NCBI GenBank assembly: GCA_963728935.1 | Contig: CAVSMC010000001.1 | Coordinates: 2,356,001-2,420,000 of the forward strand | From: CAVSMC01 sp963728935 | Lineage (GTDB): Bacteria > Pseudomonadota > Gammaproteobacteria > Burkholderiales > Casimicrobiaceae | Reading direction: 5' to 3' | DNA length: 64,000 bases | In this document: one piece after another, positions 8,898 through 17,891 of the stretch | Layout of the letters: each line of letters starts with the position of its first letter | Position numbering within the stretch: the stretch's first letter is position 1 | Notes under the pieces: generated by a model | Seen by the model: only the letters and a program-made list of their open reading frames with translations | Databases searched by the model: none | What the model was told of the DNA's origin: nothing | Position numbers and translations under genes: made by a program

Positions 8898-11800
8898 TCA
8901 TGGCGTGACGCCCTCGGATGCGTCGATCAGGTACGCCATCGCGCGGCTCAGGTCCCGATTGGATGGATTGCCTGGTCGGAACACCTCGTCGCTCGTGGTG
9001 TCCGTCCGTGCGCGCCCCGCCATGTCGACCCACTTCCGGAAGACGCCGAGCCATCCAAGATCTCGCACGACTGCGTCCGCTGCGCGGCGTTGATCGACGA
9101 ATGTATCGGTGAACTGCTCACCACTATCCGCGGCGTCGATCGACACCGATTCCTCGGCTGCGGTGCCAAAATCGCCGCGCCGCTCGCTCGTAGCGCTGCC
9201 GCTCACGATTGTCTTCCACTCGTCGACGCGCCGGCGATCCAGGTTCCAGTTGCGGAACACTTGCGACACGCGGTGAATCGGCTTCGTGGCGCCCTCGGGT
9301 GTCGGCGGTGCGTTGTTCGGCGCCATCCGCGACGTCGCTGCGAGACAGAGCAATGCCGCGAGATCTGCCGAATCGTTCATCACACCATCGCCATCGCCGA
9401 ACACGTCGCTGGCATCCGCCACAAACGAAAATCCGTCGGCCTCGTCATCGCTCAGTCTGTCGAGGAACGCCCAGCCAGTGAACGGTGGCGGTGACGCGTC
9501 GAGCTCGATCAATCGCGGCTCGACCTGTGCGGTCATCGTTCCCGTTGACGGTGTGTTCGGATCCAGATGCGGTGTCGTCGTAACGTCGGGATCGACGATC
9601 CAGTGATCTTGCGCGTTGAAGACGCCCGTCGTGGAGAAGAACAGCGTCGTGAGCGTTCCGTCGACCGGCACACTGCTCGCTGTGGTAAACGGTCCTGCGA
9701 TCGGTCCGGTCCTGATGATGTCGCCCGTCGACGTATTCGTGGCCGCCTTCTTGTGGGCGCCTTCTGCCGAGACCGTCCAGGTATCGCCCGCGACGTAGTT
9801 GCCGCCGGAGAACGTGAGTGTGGCCAGCGTTCCGCTCACGGGCACGTCGGACCCCGTCGGCAACGCAGCCGACACCGGGTCGGTGCCGACCTGCGTCGTG
9901 TAGGTCGCCACACCGAGCGCTCCGCCCGTTGCGATGGTGACTGTGACTTGGTCCGTGGTCCCGATCCGGAGACTGAAGGTCGCGGTGCCCACCGCTCCGG
10001 CCGTCTGCACGGTGAGAATCAGTCGCGGCGTGAGCGAGGGAAACCCCGTCGACGTGTTGCTTGGCGCGCGAGTGACGACGGCGTCGGGGGTGATCGTGAA
10101 CGTGTCTCCGGCCACGTAGTTGCCGGAGATGAAGTAGAGCGTGACGGCGGTACCATCGACCAGCACGGCGGCGCCGGTCAACTGCGTCGGCGAAACGGGA
10201 CCAACGCTGATCTGTGTAGTGAATGTCGCCGTGCCGACAGCTCCGCCGTTGACAATGGTGACGGCGATCCGCTCGGTGTCGCGGATTGCGGTGATCGTAC
10301 GGAGCGCGAAGACTTCGGTCGACCGGTCGGCTTTGGCGAATTCCACCACGTCACCGACCTTGAACTGTGCGCCGATCGCCGGGGCCGCATTCGGCGGCGA
10401 GGGCGGCGGTGGCAGCACGACCTGCACGCTGTTCGGCCCAATGCCAGCAGTGATCGGCGCGACCTGAACTTGCGCCGCCTTGGCGAGGCGCACGCCTCGG
10501 TCGCTCGCTGCTCGAGCGAACTGAATGCCAGCCGCTGGAATGGTCGTCGTGAACGTCGACGACACGATGACGTCGGTCTCGTTCGGCACCTGCTCGATGA
10601 TGCGCTGCTCTTTCGGACCGGTGCTGGGCGAGATCTCGATGACGTCGCCCGGCGAGAAGAGACCGCGCAACAGCGGCGACGTGCCATCGCCCGCCGGATC
10701 GGACCGATAGAGCCGTCCCGATATGAGTTTCAGAAGGCAGCCGGCCTTACTCTCCTTCGCGTCTCGCTTCGTCGCGGCTGCTGCCCCGGTCCGGCCCATC
10801 GCGATCGCGAGATTTGGCCGCTTCGAATGAAAGATCGTGAATGCCGTCGCGTCACTCGTGCCGACATCCTTGAACTTCGCAGCTTCGGTATTGTGCAACG
10901 CGACGGTCGTCTGATCGTCGCCGTTGTCCGAGAACACCGCGCCCGGCGCGAGCTCGAGATCTTTCTCATCGTCGCGCGCGGGCGACACGTGGAGCGTGCC
11001 TCGCGTACCATCGAGCGTGATCGCGTTGGCCAATAGCTCGCCATAGCGCGCAATCGTGATCGGCGTGATCGGCGCGTACACGATCTGATTGTTGATACCC
11101 GTTGGCGCCGGCCAGTGAAACTCCAGTCGATCGTGACTGATCCTGACCTGTACGCCAGGAGCCGTTCCCGCTTGCCACCAGATCCTGAGAATTGGCCGCC
11201 GTGCCGGCGGATACGAGAGGTCCGCGAGCTTGTCAGACGTCGGGGGCGCCTTTGCATCGTGAACCAGCGCCATGTCGTCGTACAGCCTCAGGAATTCACG
11301 CGGCTCGCTGTCTCCGAAGACGTCCTGGTCGTCGGGCAACGACGACGAGAACACGTAGCGCCACAGCAGCGCGTGCACGAACCACAGCACAGCGACGATC
11401 CCCAGCCAGGCCGCGAAGTCGCCGAATGCGCTCAGGTTGTTTCGCTTGTCCGAGTCTTTCTGTAGCTCCTCGACACCATCGTGCAGCCAGACGTGATAGA
11501 GGAGCATGAAGACGAGGGCGAGAAGCACCTGGACGAGCGGTCCCAAGAACAGCAGTTTCCGCGAGTTCTCCCGCGCGCCGCGCGCGAGCACGAAGATGAT
11601 TTGCGCAACCGCGAGGGCGAGCGGCAATGCGAACCAGAGCGTCCAGCGTACGGCGCCCGCGCCGCCCAACGTCGCGAAGAACCCGATCGACGCAACGATC
11701 GACAGCCCGGCCTGGATCCATCCAGTGATCCCTTCTGCGCGGAGTCCGCGACCGCTGGCCGACACGATGATCATCGAGACCAACGGTCCGAGCGACGACA

Positions 11801-12857
11801 CCGCGACCGGGTAGACGATGCTCTCGTACGTTCGCCTCGCGGGCGCATCGGTGCCGTCGGCGGGCGTGAGCGGACGCGTGAGATCCTTGCCGATCGGCAG
11901 CACCAATGCTCCGAAGTAAGCGAAGCCGACGGGCAGAAACATCGCCGCCGTCGCGCCGAGCCAGTCCGCGAGCGTCCAGACGCGCTCGATCTCGATGATC
12001 GTGCGGAAATAGTCGATCGACTCGTGGATCAGGTCGGCGCTGATCGGCAGCGGCGCTGGATCGATCTTCTTGAAAGCCTCCTCGAACGCCGGCAGCCCTT
12101 CGGGGTGCGCGCCATATATGAAAGCGATGCTGTCGGCCATAGCCTGACTGAACGCTTCTGGCACCTCGCTCGGCGTCGGGAACCAGTCCGCCCATTTCTT
12201 CGTGTGCGTGTCGGTTCCTCGACCGAAGAACTTGTCGGCAATCCGGACGTCGAACGCGCCGGCGACGTCGTCCCTCGACATGAGTCGCACGCCAGGCGTG
12301 GCGCTGGAATCCGCGAGCCGTGCCTCGATGCTCTCGAAGTACGGATGCGACAGCACGTCCGCCGCGATGTGGCACAAGTGCCCGAGCACATACGCCTGCA
12401 TCTGCTGTTTTGCAGCGGCAGCCTTCTTTTGATCGGTGATGCTGCCGTCGATCAACGGCCGCACGCGGTTCCAGAAGTCGAAGACGAGATCCGTCGTCTT
12501 CGCCAGCACGCGTTCGCGATCGCCGTCGGGCGTTCCCTTGTGCAGCGTGTCGAACAGCCACCGTTGGCCGGGATTGAAGTACGCGGCGTACCGCGGCAGA
12601 TCCGGACCAATCGCGCCGAGCAGCAGGAAGCGCGACACTTGGTCGGTGAGCGGCGGTCCATACAAACGCACCGGCGGCTCGATCACCGGCTCGGTCGCCT
12701 TCATCATGTCTTCGGCCTGCGTGGCGAGCTGCAGAACGTGGAGCTCGAGCTCGTGCGCAGTGCCGGCGGCCTTCTTGTTGAGCAGCGCACGCTTGATCTG
12801 CCCGATGCGATCGCGAGCGAGCAGCGTGATGGCGGCGTAGGTGATGGGTCCGGGCAT
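8898..12857 (-). CDS. Zinc-dependent phospholipase C-like membrane protein with fibre-like C-terminal repeats
   Basis: A 1319-aa multi-domain protein. Residues 1-270 resemble the bacterial zinc phospholipase C fold: PGPITYAAITLLARD at the start, GAIGPDLPRYAAYF, then H160-LCH163-IAAD167-VLSH171-P, a His/Asp cluster suited to zinc. Residues about 300-520 hold around six hydrophobic segments (for example LGPLVSMIIVSASG and LVQVLLALVFMLLYHVW). After that come soluble beta domains and, at about 850-1110, repeats of 60-70 aa with the signature GNYVAGDTFTI / GNYVAGDTWTV and GAVGTATF. Such repeats occur in phage fibre-like proteins. Three nt separate it from the helical gene and it abuts the propeller gene. 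The join of a phospholipase-like domain with membrane and fibre modules suggests a cargo or target-membrane component. Hydrolytic activity is inferred. Confidence 0.65.
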   Translation of the reverse strand: MPGPITYAAITLLARDRIGQIKRALLNKKAAGTAHELELHVLQLATQAEDMMKATEPVIEPPVRLYGPPLTDQVSRFLLLGAIGPDLPRYAAYFNPGQRWLFDTLHKGTPDGDRERVLAKTTDLVFDFWNRVRPLIDGSITDQKKAAAAKQQMQAYVLGHLCHIAADVLSHPYFESIEARLADSSATPGVRLMSRDDVAGAFDVRIADKFFGRGTDTHTKKWADWFPTPSEVPEAFSQAMADSIAFIYGAHPEGLPAFEEAFKKIDPAPLPISADLIHESIDYFRTIIEIERVWTLADWLGATAAMFLPVGFAYFGALVLPIGKDLTRPLTPADGTDAPARRTYESIVYPVAVSSLGPLVSMIIVSASGRGLRAEGITGWIQAGLSIVASIGFFATLGGAGAVRWTLWFALPLALAVAQIIFVLARGARENSRKLLFLGPLVQVLLALVFMLLYHVWLHDGVEELQKDSDKRNNLSAFGDFAAWLGIVAVLWFVHALLWRYVFSSSLPDDQDVFGDSEPREFLRLYDDMALVHDAKAPPTSDKLADLSYPPARRPILRIWWQAGTAPGVQVRISHDRLEFHWPAPTGINNQIVYAPITPITIARYGELLANAITLDGTRGTLHVSPARDDEKDLELAPGAVFSDNGDDQTTVALHNTEAAKFKDVGTSDATAFTIFHSKRPNLAIAMGRTGAAAATKRDAKESKAGCLLKLISGRLYRSDPAGDGTSPLLRGLFSPGDVIEISPSTGPKEQRIIEQVPNETDVIVSSTFTTTIPAAGIQFARAASDRGVRLAKAAQVQVAPITAGIGPNSVQVVLPPPPSPPNAAPAIGAQFKVGDVVEFAKADRSTEVFALRTITAIRDTERIAVTIVNGGAVGTATFTTQISVGPVSPTQLTGAAVLVDGTAVTLYFISGNYVAGDTFTITPDAVVTRAPSNTSTGFPSLTPRLILTVQTAGAVGTATFSLRIGTTDQVTVTIATGGALGVATYTTQVGTDPVSAALPTGSDVPVSGTLATLTFSGGNYVAGDTWTVSAEGAHKKAATNTSTGDIIRTGPIAGPFTTASSVPVDGTLTTLFFSTTGVFNAQDHWIVDPDVTTTPHLDPNTPSTGTMTAQVEPRLIELDASPPPFTGWAFLDRLSDDEADGFSFVADASDVFGDGDGVMNDSADLAALLCLAATSRMAPNNAPPTPEGATKPIHRVSQVFRNWNLDRRRVDEWKTIVSGSATSERRGDFGTAAEESVSIDAADSGEQFTDTFVDQRRAADAVVRDLGWLGVFRKWVDMAGRARTDTTSDEVFRPGNPSNRDLSRAMAYLIDASEGVTP

Positions 12858-12860
12858 CGC

Positions 12861-15800
12861 TCAGCCCACCGCCACGCTGACGTCAACCGAACTACCGCCA
12901 CCGCCACTGGGCAGCGATGCCTGGAGGCGCTCGAACGACGAAACGGTTTTGTCGAGCCCTTCGTCGACCTGATGCGCGATGTCGTCGAGCTGCGCGCGCA
13001 GGGGTCCGATCAGCTTGCCAACGTCGAGCTTCGCCAGGGCGGCGAGCAGCTCGTCGTACACCGCGAGTGGAATTGCAAGGATATGCTCGAGCGACAACTT
13101 GGCGAGCACTCGCGCGATCGTGTCGCGGACGGCATTCAAAATGTCCAACACCGGCGCGAGCGGATCGGCCGAGGTCAGCGTCGCCTTGAGCGCGTTGACG
13201 TCCGCGAGTACAGGCGCGAGCAGCGATGCAGGCGACAGCGCATTGATCTGTGCGAGCACCTCGGTGTGAATCGTGTCGAGCGAGTTGAGCAACGGCTTGA
13301 GGTCGATCGCGTCGAGCGCCGCGCGCGCACTCGCGATGCCGGCCTTGAGCGGAGCGAGAACAGCATCGACCAGCGCTTGAACTCGCCCTCTGAGCGCATC
13401 GAAGATCGGCCGCACGAGACCAACGAGGCGCGCCGGCGAAACGATCGCGAAGAACGCGCGCAACACGCCGGCCAAGCCCAGCTCGAATCCGGAGAGCCCG
13501 ATCTTTTGCAGAAGTTGACGCAGATAGACGCGGGCTGGATTGAGCGGCGCAATCGACGCGGCGAGATTAGTCACGCGCACGTCAGCGTCGGAGAAGCCGG
13601 CGGTCACGATCGCTTGAATCCGATTCGTTGCGTCGACCAACGATGCAGCAAAGCGCGCCCGGTTTGTCTCCAGTCCGCCAAAAACAGCTCCCGCATCGAG
13701 ACGTGCCCCGGCGTTCGTGAGCGACAATCCTTCAGGCGAACCGGCGCCGACTTTCGCGACGAGTCCAGCGACCGCATCGCGAGCGCGCGTCGCTCGCACG
13801 GCCACCGTCGCGACACGGGCCTGAAAATCGAGCGAGCTCACGGTCGCATTCGCCGCGGTCATACTGGCGCCGGCATCCACGACACGCGCATTCAACTCCG
13901 CAGATGCCGAGGCGCTGTCGAGCCATCGGAGCACAGACTCGAATGAATGCGGATACACCCGCAGACCCATGCCGGTGAGCAAGCCCGACACGATCGCACC
14001 GAGTCCGCCGAGCATCTGCAGACGCGGTGTGTTATCGAAAAGCGACAAGAACTCCTGCATCGCGGATTCGAGACGCGCCTGAATGAGATCCGCGTCGTAG
14101 CGATCGAGCAGATCCACGGCGCGAGCGTGAACGTCGTCGAGCGCGGCGTCGATCGAGTCGAGCCTGAGCAGCGAGATCACCTGCGTCCGCGCCGCGGTGA
14201 TCCGGTCCTCGATGCCGCCGAGCAGCGTCGACGGCTTGAAGCCTTCCACCGTTGACGTGATTGTCGCGAACGCCGCGTTGATCGGAGCGAGAGGTCTTTC
14301 CACGTCGATTTTGGCGATCGCCGCCTTCACGTTGTCGATAGCGTCGCGCACCGATTGCAATGCTAGAGCCGGCGACAGTGCGGCGATCTGCGTCGATAGA
14401 TCGTGCAGTTTCAAATCCACGTCGGCAAGGGCGGCGCGCGGTTCGTGCGCGCGAACTTCGGCAAGCAACGCGTCGTAGCTCGCCTGTATCGTCGCGACGG
14501 CGGCATCCAAGTCTGCGAGCGCCGCAAAGTGACCCTCGGGAGTGATCTGCAGCAGCGACTCGACCTCCGTCTCCAGCTCGCTCGCGTCCGCATTCTTGAT
14601 CGGAGCGACCGCGGCGTCGACATCGGCCTTCATTGAATCGGGAATAAGGTCGAACGGCACTTTGCTGATGACATCAGCCGCCGTGTCGATCGCGTTGGCG
14701 GCCGTATCGAAGTACGGCTGCATTCGCGCTTGCTCGAGGGCGGTTGCCATCGCGCGAATGCCTTCCTCGACGGCGCCCAATGCCTGATCGAGATGCAGTG
14801 AGTCGATGAACGCCTTGACCTCGCCGAACAGCGCGTCGACGCTGTGCTGCAAGTCATCGACGAAGCCTTCGACGCTTCCAAGTGCCGCCGTCGTTGCGTC
14901 CGCGGCGGTCTTCAGCGCAGTGAGCACACCGGCGATTAGCGCGCGCAATGCATTGATCACCGCCTCGATCGGCGCGAGCAACGCGCGAATGGCGTCGGCG
15001 ATCGACTTGATCGGCAATGCGGCGACCGCATCGCGCACAGATCCCAACGCGCCTTGATAGGCGACTCGCACCTGATCCAACAGTTCAGTGAGCTTGTCGA
15101 TCGGTGAGGTTAGCAGCGCCACACCGCTCGCCAGCGGCGAAACGAATTCGGCGACGTCGATTGCCGTGATCCGACTGGCGATGTCAGCGAGCCGGCTTTC
15201 AGCATTCGCGAACAACGCATCGAGATCCTGGGTCGGCCCGGCGAGCAGATCTTGCCGAAGGAAGGGCTGCAATCCGCCGGCGAGTCGCGTCGCAATCCGA
15301 TTTACCGGTGCGAGATCTCCGGTGCGAATGAGCGTCCGCCCGGTGTCGAGCTCGGCGGTGAGCTTGTCGATGTCGAGATAAACGAGCGTTGCCTCGCCCA
15401 AGCCCATTGCCGCGGAATATTCGTCGCGGATTCTGTCGAGCGCAGCCGCCGCCGCCGCAACCGCCGATATGATTCGCTGGATCTTGCCGAGGTCCGCGGC
15501 ATCAACCGATGCCATTGCATCCGCGAGCTCGGCACCATCGAACGACAACGCAGCCTCCAACGACGTCAACTCGCGATCGAGCACTCGCGGATCGAGACGC
15601 GCCGCCATGATTCCGGTGAGCCGCTTGATGTCGGACGTCACGGCGTCGAGCACCATGAGTCCGCCCACGACTCGCACGGCGCCGTCGAGCGCCTCAATGG
15701 CATCGATGACAGGGACGTTCGCAATTCCAACGCCGCTCGAACCAGTCAACTGCGAAATCAGCGTCGTGATGGCGCTTCCTTGCTGCGATTCTCCGAGTGC

Positions 15801-16214
15801 GCTCGCCGCCGCGTGCAATGCGCCCAGAGCACCGTTGTCGCGCGGACCATCGAGAATTCCAGACAGTTTGTCGATCAGCGTCTTGACGCTTGTTTCGAGA
15901 TCTCCAATGTCCGGGTTTGCCGCAACAAGCTCGATCGTCGCCAACGCATCAGTGACCGGCTTGACAATGTCCGCGGCGAGCGGCAATGACCCAACGATCG
16001 ACGTCGCCGCTTGAACGAGCACGTCGACCGTCGACCCGAGCGATTCGGTGTTCAGACCGCCGATCTGCGAATTGATATCGGAGACGGAAGACGCCGGCGT
16101 TGGGTCGGCGATTCCCGTGAGCGCGCTCGCGGGCCCTTCGACGTTGGAGAGGAAGCTTTCCACCAACGACGACGCGTCGAGTTTCGACGAGAGCTCCATC
16201 TTGAGCGAGGCCAT
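12861..16214 (-). CDS. 1117-aa all-helical repetitive protein of the CIS cluster (tape-measure-like or toxin-like)
   Basis: Nearly the whole protein is Ala/Leu/Asp-rich heptad-like helix of a recurring form such as AIDxLxAALxxIDLxPLL. Examples are DSIDAALDDVHARAVDLLDRYD and ARAALDAIDLKPLLNSLDTIHTEVLAQI. Units of roughly 40-50 aa seem to repeat. There is no signal peptide; the C-terminus is a Gly/Ser/Val tail after LPSGG. Length and helicity fit a tape-measure protein, which sets tube length, but its Pro and Gly breaks and hydrophobic stretches (LGAIVSGLLTGMGL, LGLAGVLRAFFAIVSPARLVGLV) would also fit a pore-forming or cargo protein. It is the first large gene after the sheath fragment and the regulators, before the phospholipase-like gene. 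I recognise no family with certainty. Confidence 0.5.
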   Translation of the reverse strand: MASLKMELSSKLDASSLVESFLSNVEGPASALTGIADPTPASSVSDINSQIGGLNTESLGSTVDVLVQAATSIVGSLPLAADIVKPVTDALATIELVAANPDIGDLETSVKTLIDKLSGILDGPRDNGALGALHAAASALGESQQGSAITTLISQLTGSSGVGIANVPVIDAIEALDGAVRVVGGLMVLDAVTSDIKRLTGIMAARLDPRVLDRELTSLEAALSFDGAELADAMASVDAADLGKIQRIISAVAAAAAALDRIRDEYSAAMGLGEATLVYLDIDKLTAELDTGRTLIRTGDLAPVNRIATRLAGGLQPFLRQDLLAGPTQDLDALFANAESRLADIASRITAIDVAEFVSPLASGVALLTSPIDKLTELLDQVRVAYQGALGSVRDAVAALPIKSIADAIRALLAPIEAVINALRALIAGVLTALKTAADATTAALGSVEGFVDDLQHSVDALFGEVKAFIDSLHLDQALGAVEEGIRAMATALEQARMQPYFDTAANAIDTAADVISKVPFDLIPDSMKADVDAAVAPIKNADASELETEVESLLQITPEGHFAALADLDAAVATIQASYDALLAEVRAHEPRAALADVDLKLHDLSTQIAALSPALALQSVRDAIDNVKAAIAKIDVERPLAPINAAFATITSTVEGFKPSTLLGGIEDRITAARTQVISLLRLDSIDAALDDVHARAVDLLDRYDADLIQARLESAMQEFLSLFDNTPRLQMLGGLGAIVSGLLTGMGLRVYPHSFESVLRWLDSASASAELNARVVDAGASMTAANATVSSLDFQARVATVAVRATRARDAVAGLVAKVGAGSPEGLSLTNAGARLDAGAVFGGLETNRARFAASLVDATNRIQAIVTAGFSDADVRVTNLAASIAPLNPARVYLRQLLQKIGLSGFELGLAGVLRAFFAIVSPARLVGLVRPIFDALRGRVQALVDAVLAPLKAGIASARAALDAIDLKPLLNSLDTIHTEVLAQINALSPASLLAPVLADVNALKATLTSADPLAPVLDILNAVRDTIARVLAKLSLEHILAIPLAVYDELLAALAKLDVGKLIGPLRAQLDDIAHQVDEGLDKTVSSFERLQASLPSGGGGSSVDVSVAVG

Positions 16215-16617
16215 GGCGCTAGGACGCTGTGTCCGGCAGAGGAAGTGTCTACACGTCGTCGAGTTCGCGTCGGTCGTTTGCCGCTTGCATCACGAATACT
16301 TGATTGGAGCCGCGCAGTCGAATGCTTGAATCATCGTCGAGAAGTCTGGAGAGAGACGCGCAATTCGAATATTTGCGGAGGACAGTACCCCGCTCGGCAC
16401 CTCTTGGATGTATACGCCTGGGTAGCTGATTTGCGGCATGTGTTTCGCTCCTCAATTGACGCGACCACGTTCGTCTCAGTTGCGCTTGCCCGGCCGTCGC
16501 GCGCCCGCCGGCACACACGGCCCTGCGACCCGGCAGCACATGCTTGCGTATCTCACCGGCGCTGAACAATCCAATCGCCGTAGGGCGGACTGACCTTGAC
16601 GTCCATTCTGTGCTCAC
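16215..16617 (-). other. Gap between regulator and helical gene: remnants only
   Basis: Besides the sheath fragment at 16290-16439, the gap contains a tiny ATG frame (16606-16553, MDVKVSPPYGDWIVQRR, 17 aa) that may be another gene start cut short, and a longer frame that reads through the sheath fragment in a different phase and looks spurious. I see no RNA gene or clear promoter. The set suggests past deletions in this part of the cluster. Confidence 0.4.
16290..16439 (-). pseudogene. N-terminal fragment of a second tail sheath gene
   Basis: A 49-aa frame starts at the ATG at 16439-16437 with MPQISYPGVYIQEVPSG, the hallmark N-terminal arm of sheath proteins (PGVYIQEVPSG). A good ribosome site (GAGGAG, 7 nt upstream) precedes it. 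After residue 20 the sequence no longer follows a sheath (SSANIRIARLSPDFSTM) and stops with TGA at 16292-16290. Real sheaths of this kind are 350-700 aa, so only the arm survives. It therefore looks like a deletion remnant, or possibly a small protein that reuses the sheath arm. eCIS loci often carry two or three sheath genes, so a lost paralogue is plausible. It is too short to be found by standard length filters. Confidence 0.65.
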
Positions 16618-17013
16618 CTATTTCCGCGAAGGCTCGCGGTTGCGGTGAACCACCTCGCGCATCTTCTCGACAATCTCGGCTGGCGACACTTCCCCAAGCG
16701 CTCGTCGTCGTGGCCGGAGTTCGTAGACAGCCGCTTCGTCACCGGCGTGCATTACGGTGATCACTTGCGCTTGCGGCCACCGCGCGAACAGCGCTAGCAC
16801 GAGCGCCACGTCTTCTGCGGCGCTAAGACCGAGGATCACGACGTCCGGCTGCTGCGCTTGTTCCGCCCAAGTCGACAAGTCGCGTCCCACGTCCTTCAAT
16901 AGCTCGCAGCCGCGATCGACCTCGATGGCATGCTCGAGAATTCCGCGGAGCAGTCGCGGAACTTCCAGCAGCAGCACGCGCACGGGCTCTCTCACGTTGC
17001 GCGAATTCTTCAC
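16618..17013 (-). CDS. Degenerate response-regulator receiver domain protein
   Basis: A 131-aa protein with the alternating pattern of a REC domain: VRVLLLEVPRLLRGILEHAIE, then DVVILGLSAAEDVALVLALFARWP, then AQVITVMHAGDE and SPAEIVEKMREVVHRN. The phospho-acceptor Asp expected in the DVVILGL strand is replaced by Gly. The first acidic pair is reduced to a single Glu (LLLEV), and the late Lys is not evident. It has no output domain. It should therefore act as a phosphorylation-independent binding partner or decoy, probably linked to the adjacent NarL-type regulator. It precedes the CIS genes in the same direction, consistent with control of the cluster. Confidence 0.6.
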   Translation of the reverse strand: MKNSRNVREPVRVLLLEVPRLLRGILEHAIEVDRGCELLKDVGRDLSTWAEQAQQPDVVILGLSAAEDVALVLALFARWPQAQVITVMHAGDEAAVYELRPRRRALGEVSPAEIVEKMREVVHRNREPSRK

Positions 17014-17192
17014 GCCCGCGGCGCGCGACGAAATCCCCCGGAAGATTTACATCGAATGACACCGGGACCGGATCGCGAACTGATCCGATCTAGATCCAAA
17101 GATTCAGCGCGAGGGCTTGATTCGAGCCGTCTTCGCGTAGACACACGCGCCGGAGGATAGCGGCAGTAGGAAGATGCGGTGCGGAAAGCGGA

Positions 17193-17891
17193 TTAGCTCG
17201 AAGAGCGGGAGGAACCGTGTCGCTCGATGACGGCCATGTGCGACGGCAGGGTCGCCGCAACCGCCTGAGCCCGGGTCGAAACGTGCAGCTTTTCGAGTAC
17301 GTGGTGCACGTGATTCTTGACAGTGGCTTCCGCAATGCTGAGCGTGATCGCGATTTGCTTGTTGGATCGGCCCAGCTTTAGCTGCGCGAAGACCTGGAGC
17401 TCTCGACCGGTAAGGCTGTGACCGACGACATTCTGCGTTAGCGGATTCGCTTGAATGGTTGCCCGCCTTAGAAGTTGCGCGGCAATCCGCGGCGAGCAGA
17501 GCAGCTCTCCCGCAGCCGCTCGTTCAATGGCCTCGACCAGTTCGGCAAGGGAGCTGTTCGCCGTGACAAATCCATCCGCCCCGGCTTCGGCGTAGTTGAG
17601 AATGGTCGTGAGCTCCTCTCTAACCGCGATCGCCAAGATGTGGCTTTTCGCGCTGGCCGCACGCAGAGCGCGCATTAGGCCGAGGACGTCATCGAGCGAG
17701 ACGTCAACGATGACAACATCGGGTTCAAGATCGCGCACTGCGTTCACTGCCTCAAGCGGCGTTGCTGCAATTCCGTCGACCCGCAGGTGCGCGCGCGCAG
17801 CTAAGGTCGCCGCCAGGCCATCGCGATAAAGTCGCACCTCTGCGGCGATCAGCACAGTGATTGGCGCACGTGCGCCATTGAGATCATGCAT
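17193..17891 (-). CDS. NarL/FixJ-family response regulator, atypical receiver
   Basis: A 232-aa regulator: REC domain at residues 11-135 and a LuxR-type helix-turn-helix at about 160-215 (SLTGRELQVFAQLKLGRSNKQIAITL and AEATVKNHVHHVLEKL). Asp63 in DVVIVDVSLDDV is the likely acceptor. The acidic pair after the first strand is altered (LIAAEV instead of the usual DD), and the conserved Lys near GADGFVTAN is missing, so activation may be unusual. No sensor kinase is visible in the window. It lies upstream of the degenerate receiver and the CIS genes in the same orientation, so it probably controls them. Its own promoter should lie in the gap above 17891. Confidence 0.82.
   Translation of the reverse strand: MHDLNGARAPITVLIAAEVRLYRDGLAATLAARAHLRVDGIAATPLEAVNAVRDLEPDVVIVDVSLDDVLGLMRALRAASAKSHILAIAVREELTTILNYAEAGADGFVTANSSLAELVEAIERAAAGELLCSPRIAAQLLRRATIQANPLTQNVVGHSLTGRELQVFAQLKLGRSNKQIAITLSIAEATVKNHVHHVLEKLHVSTRAQAVAATLPSHMAVIERHGSSRSSS

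Noticed and set aside
11481..13946. 821-codon open frame on the plus strand, opposite the PLC-like and helical genes
   Set aside because: It is an antisense shadow in GC-rich DNA. The product is Arg/Glu/Arg-rich with no domain pattern, and the minus strand shows real proteins with family motifs.
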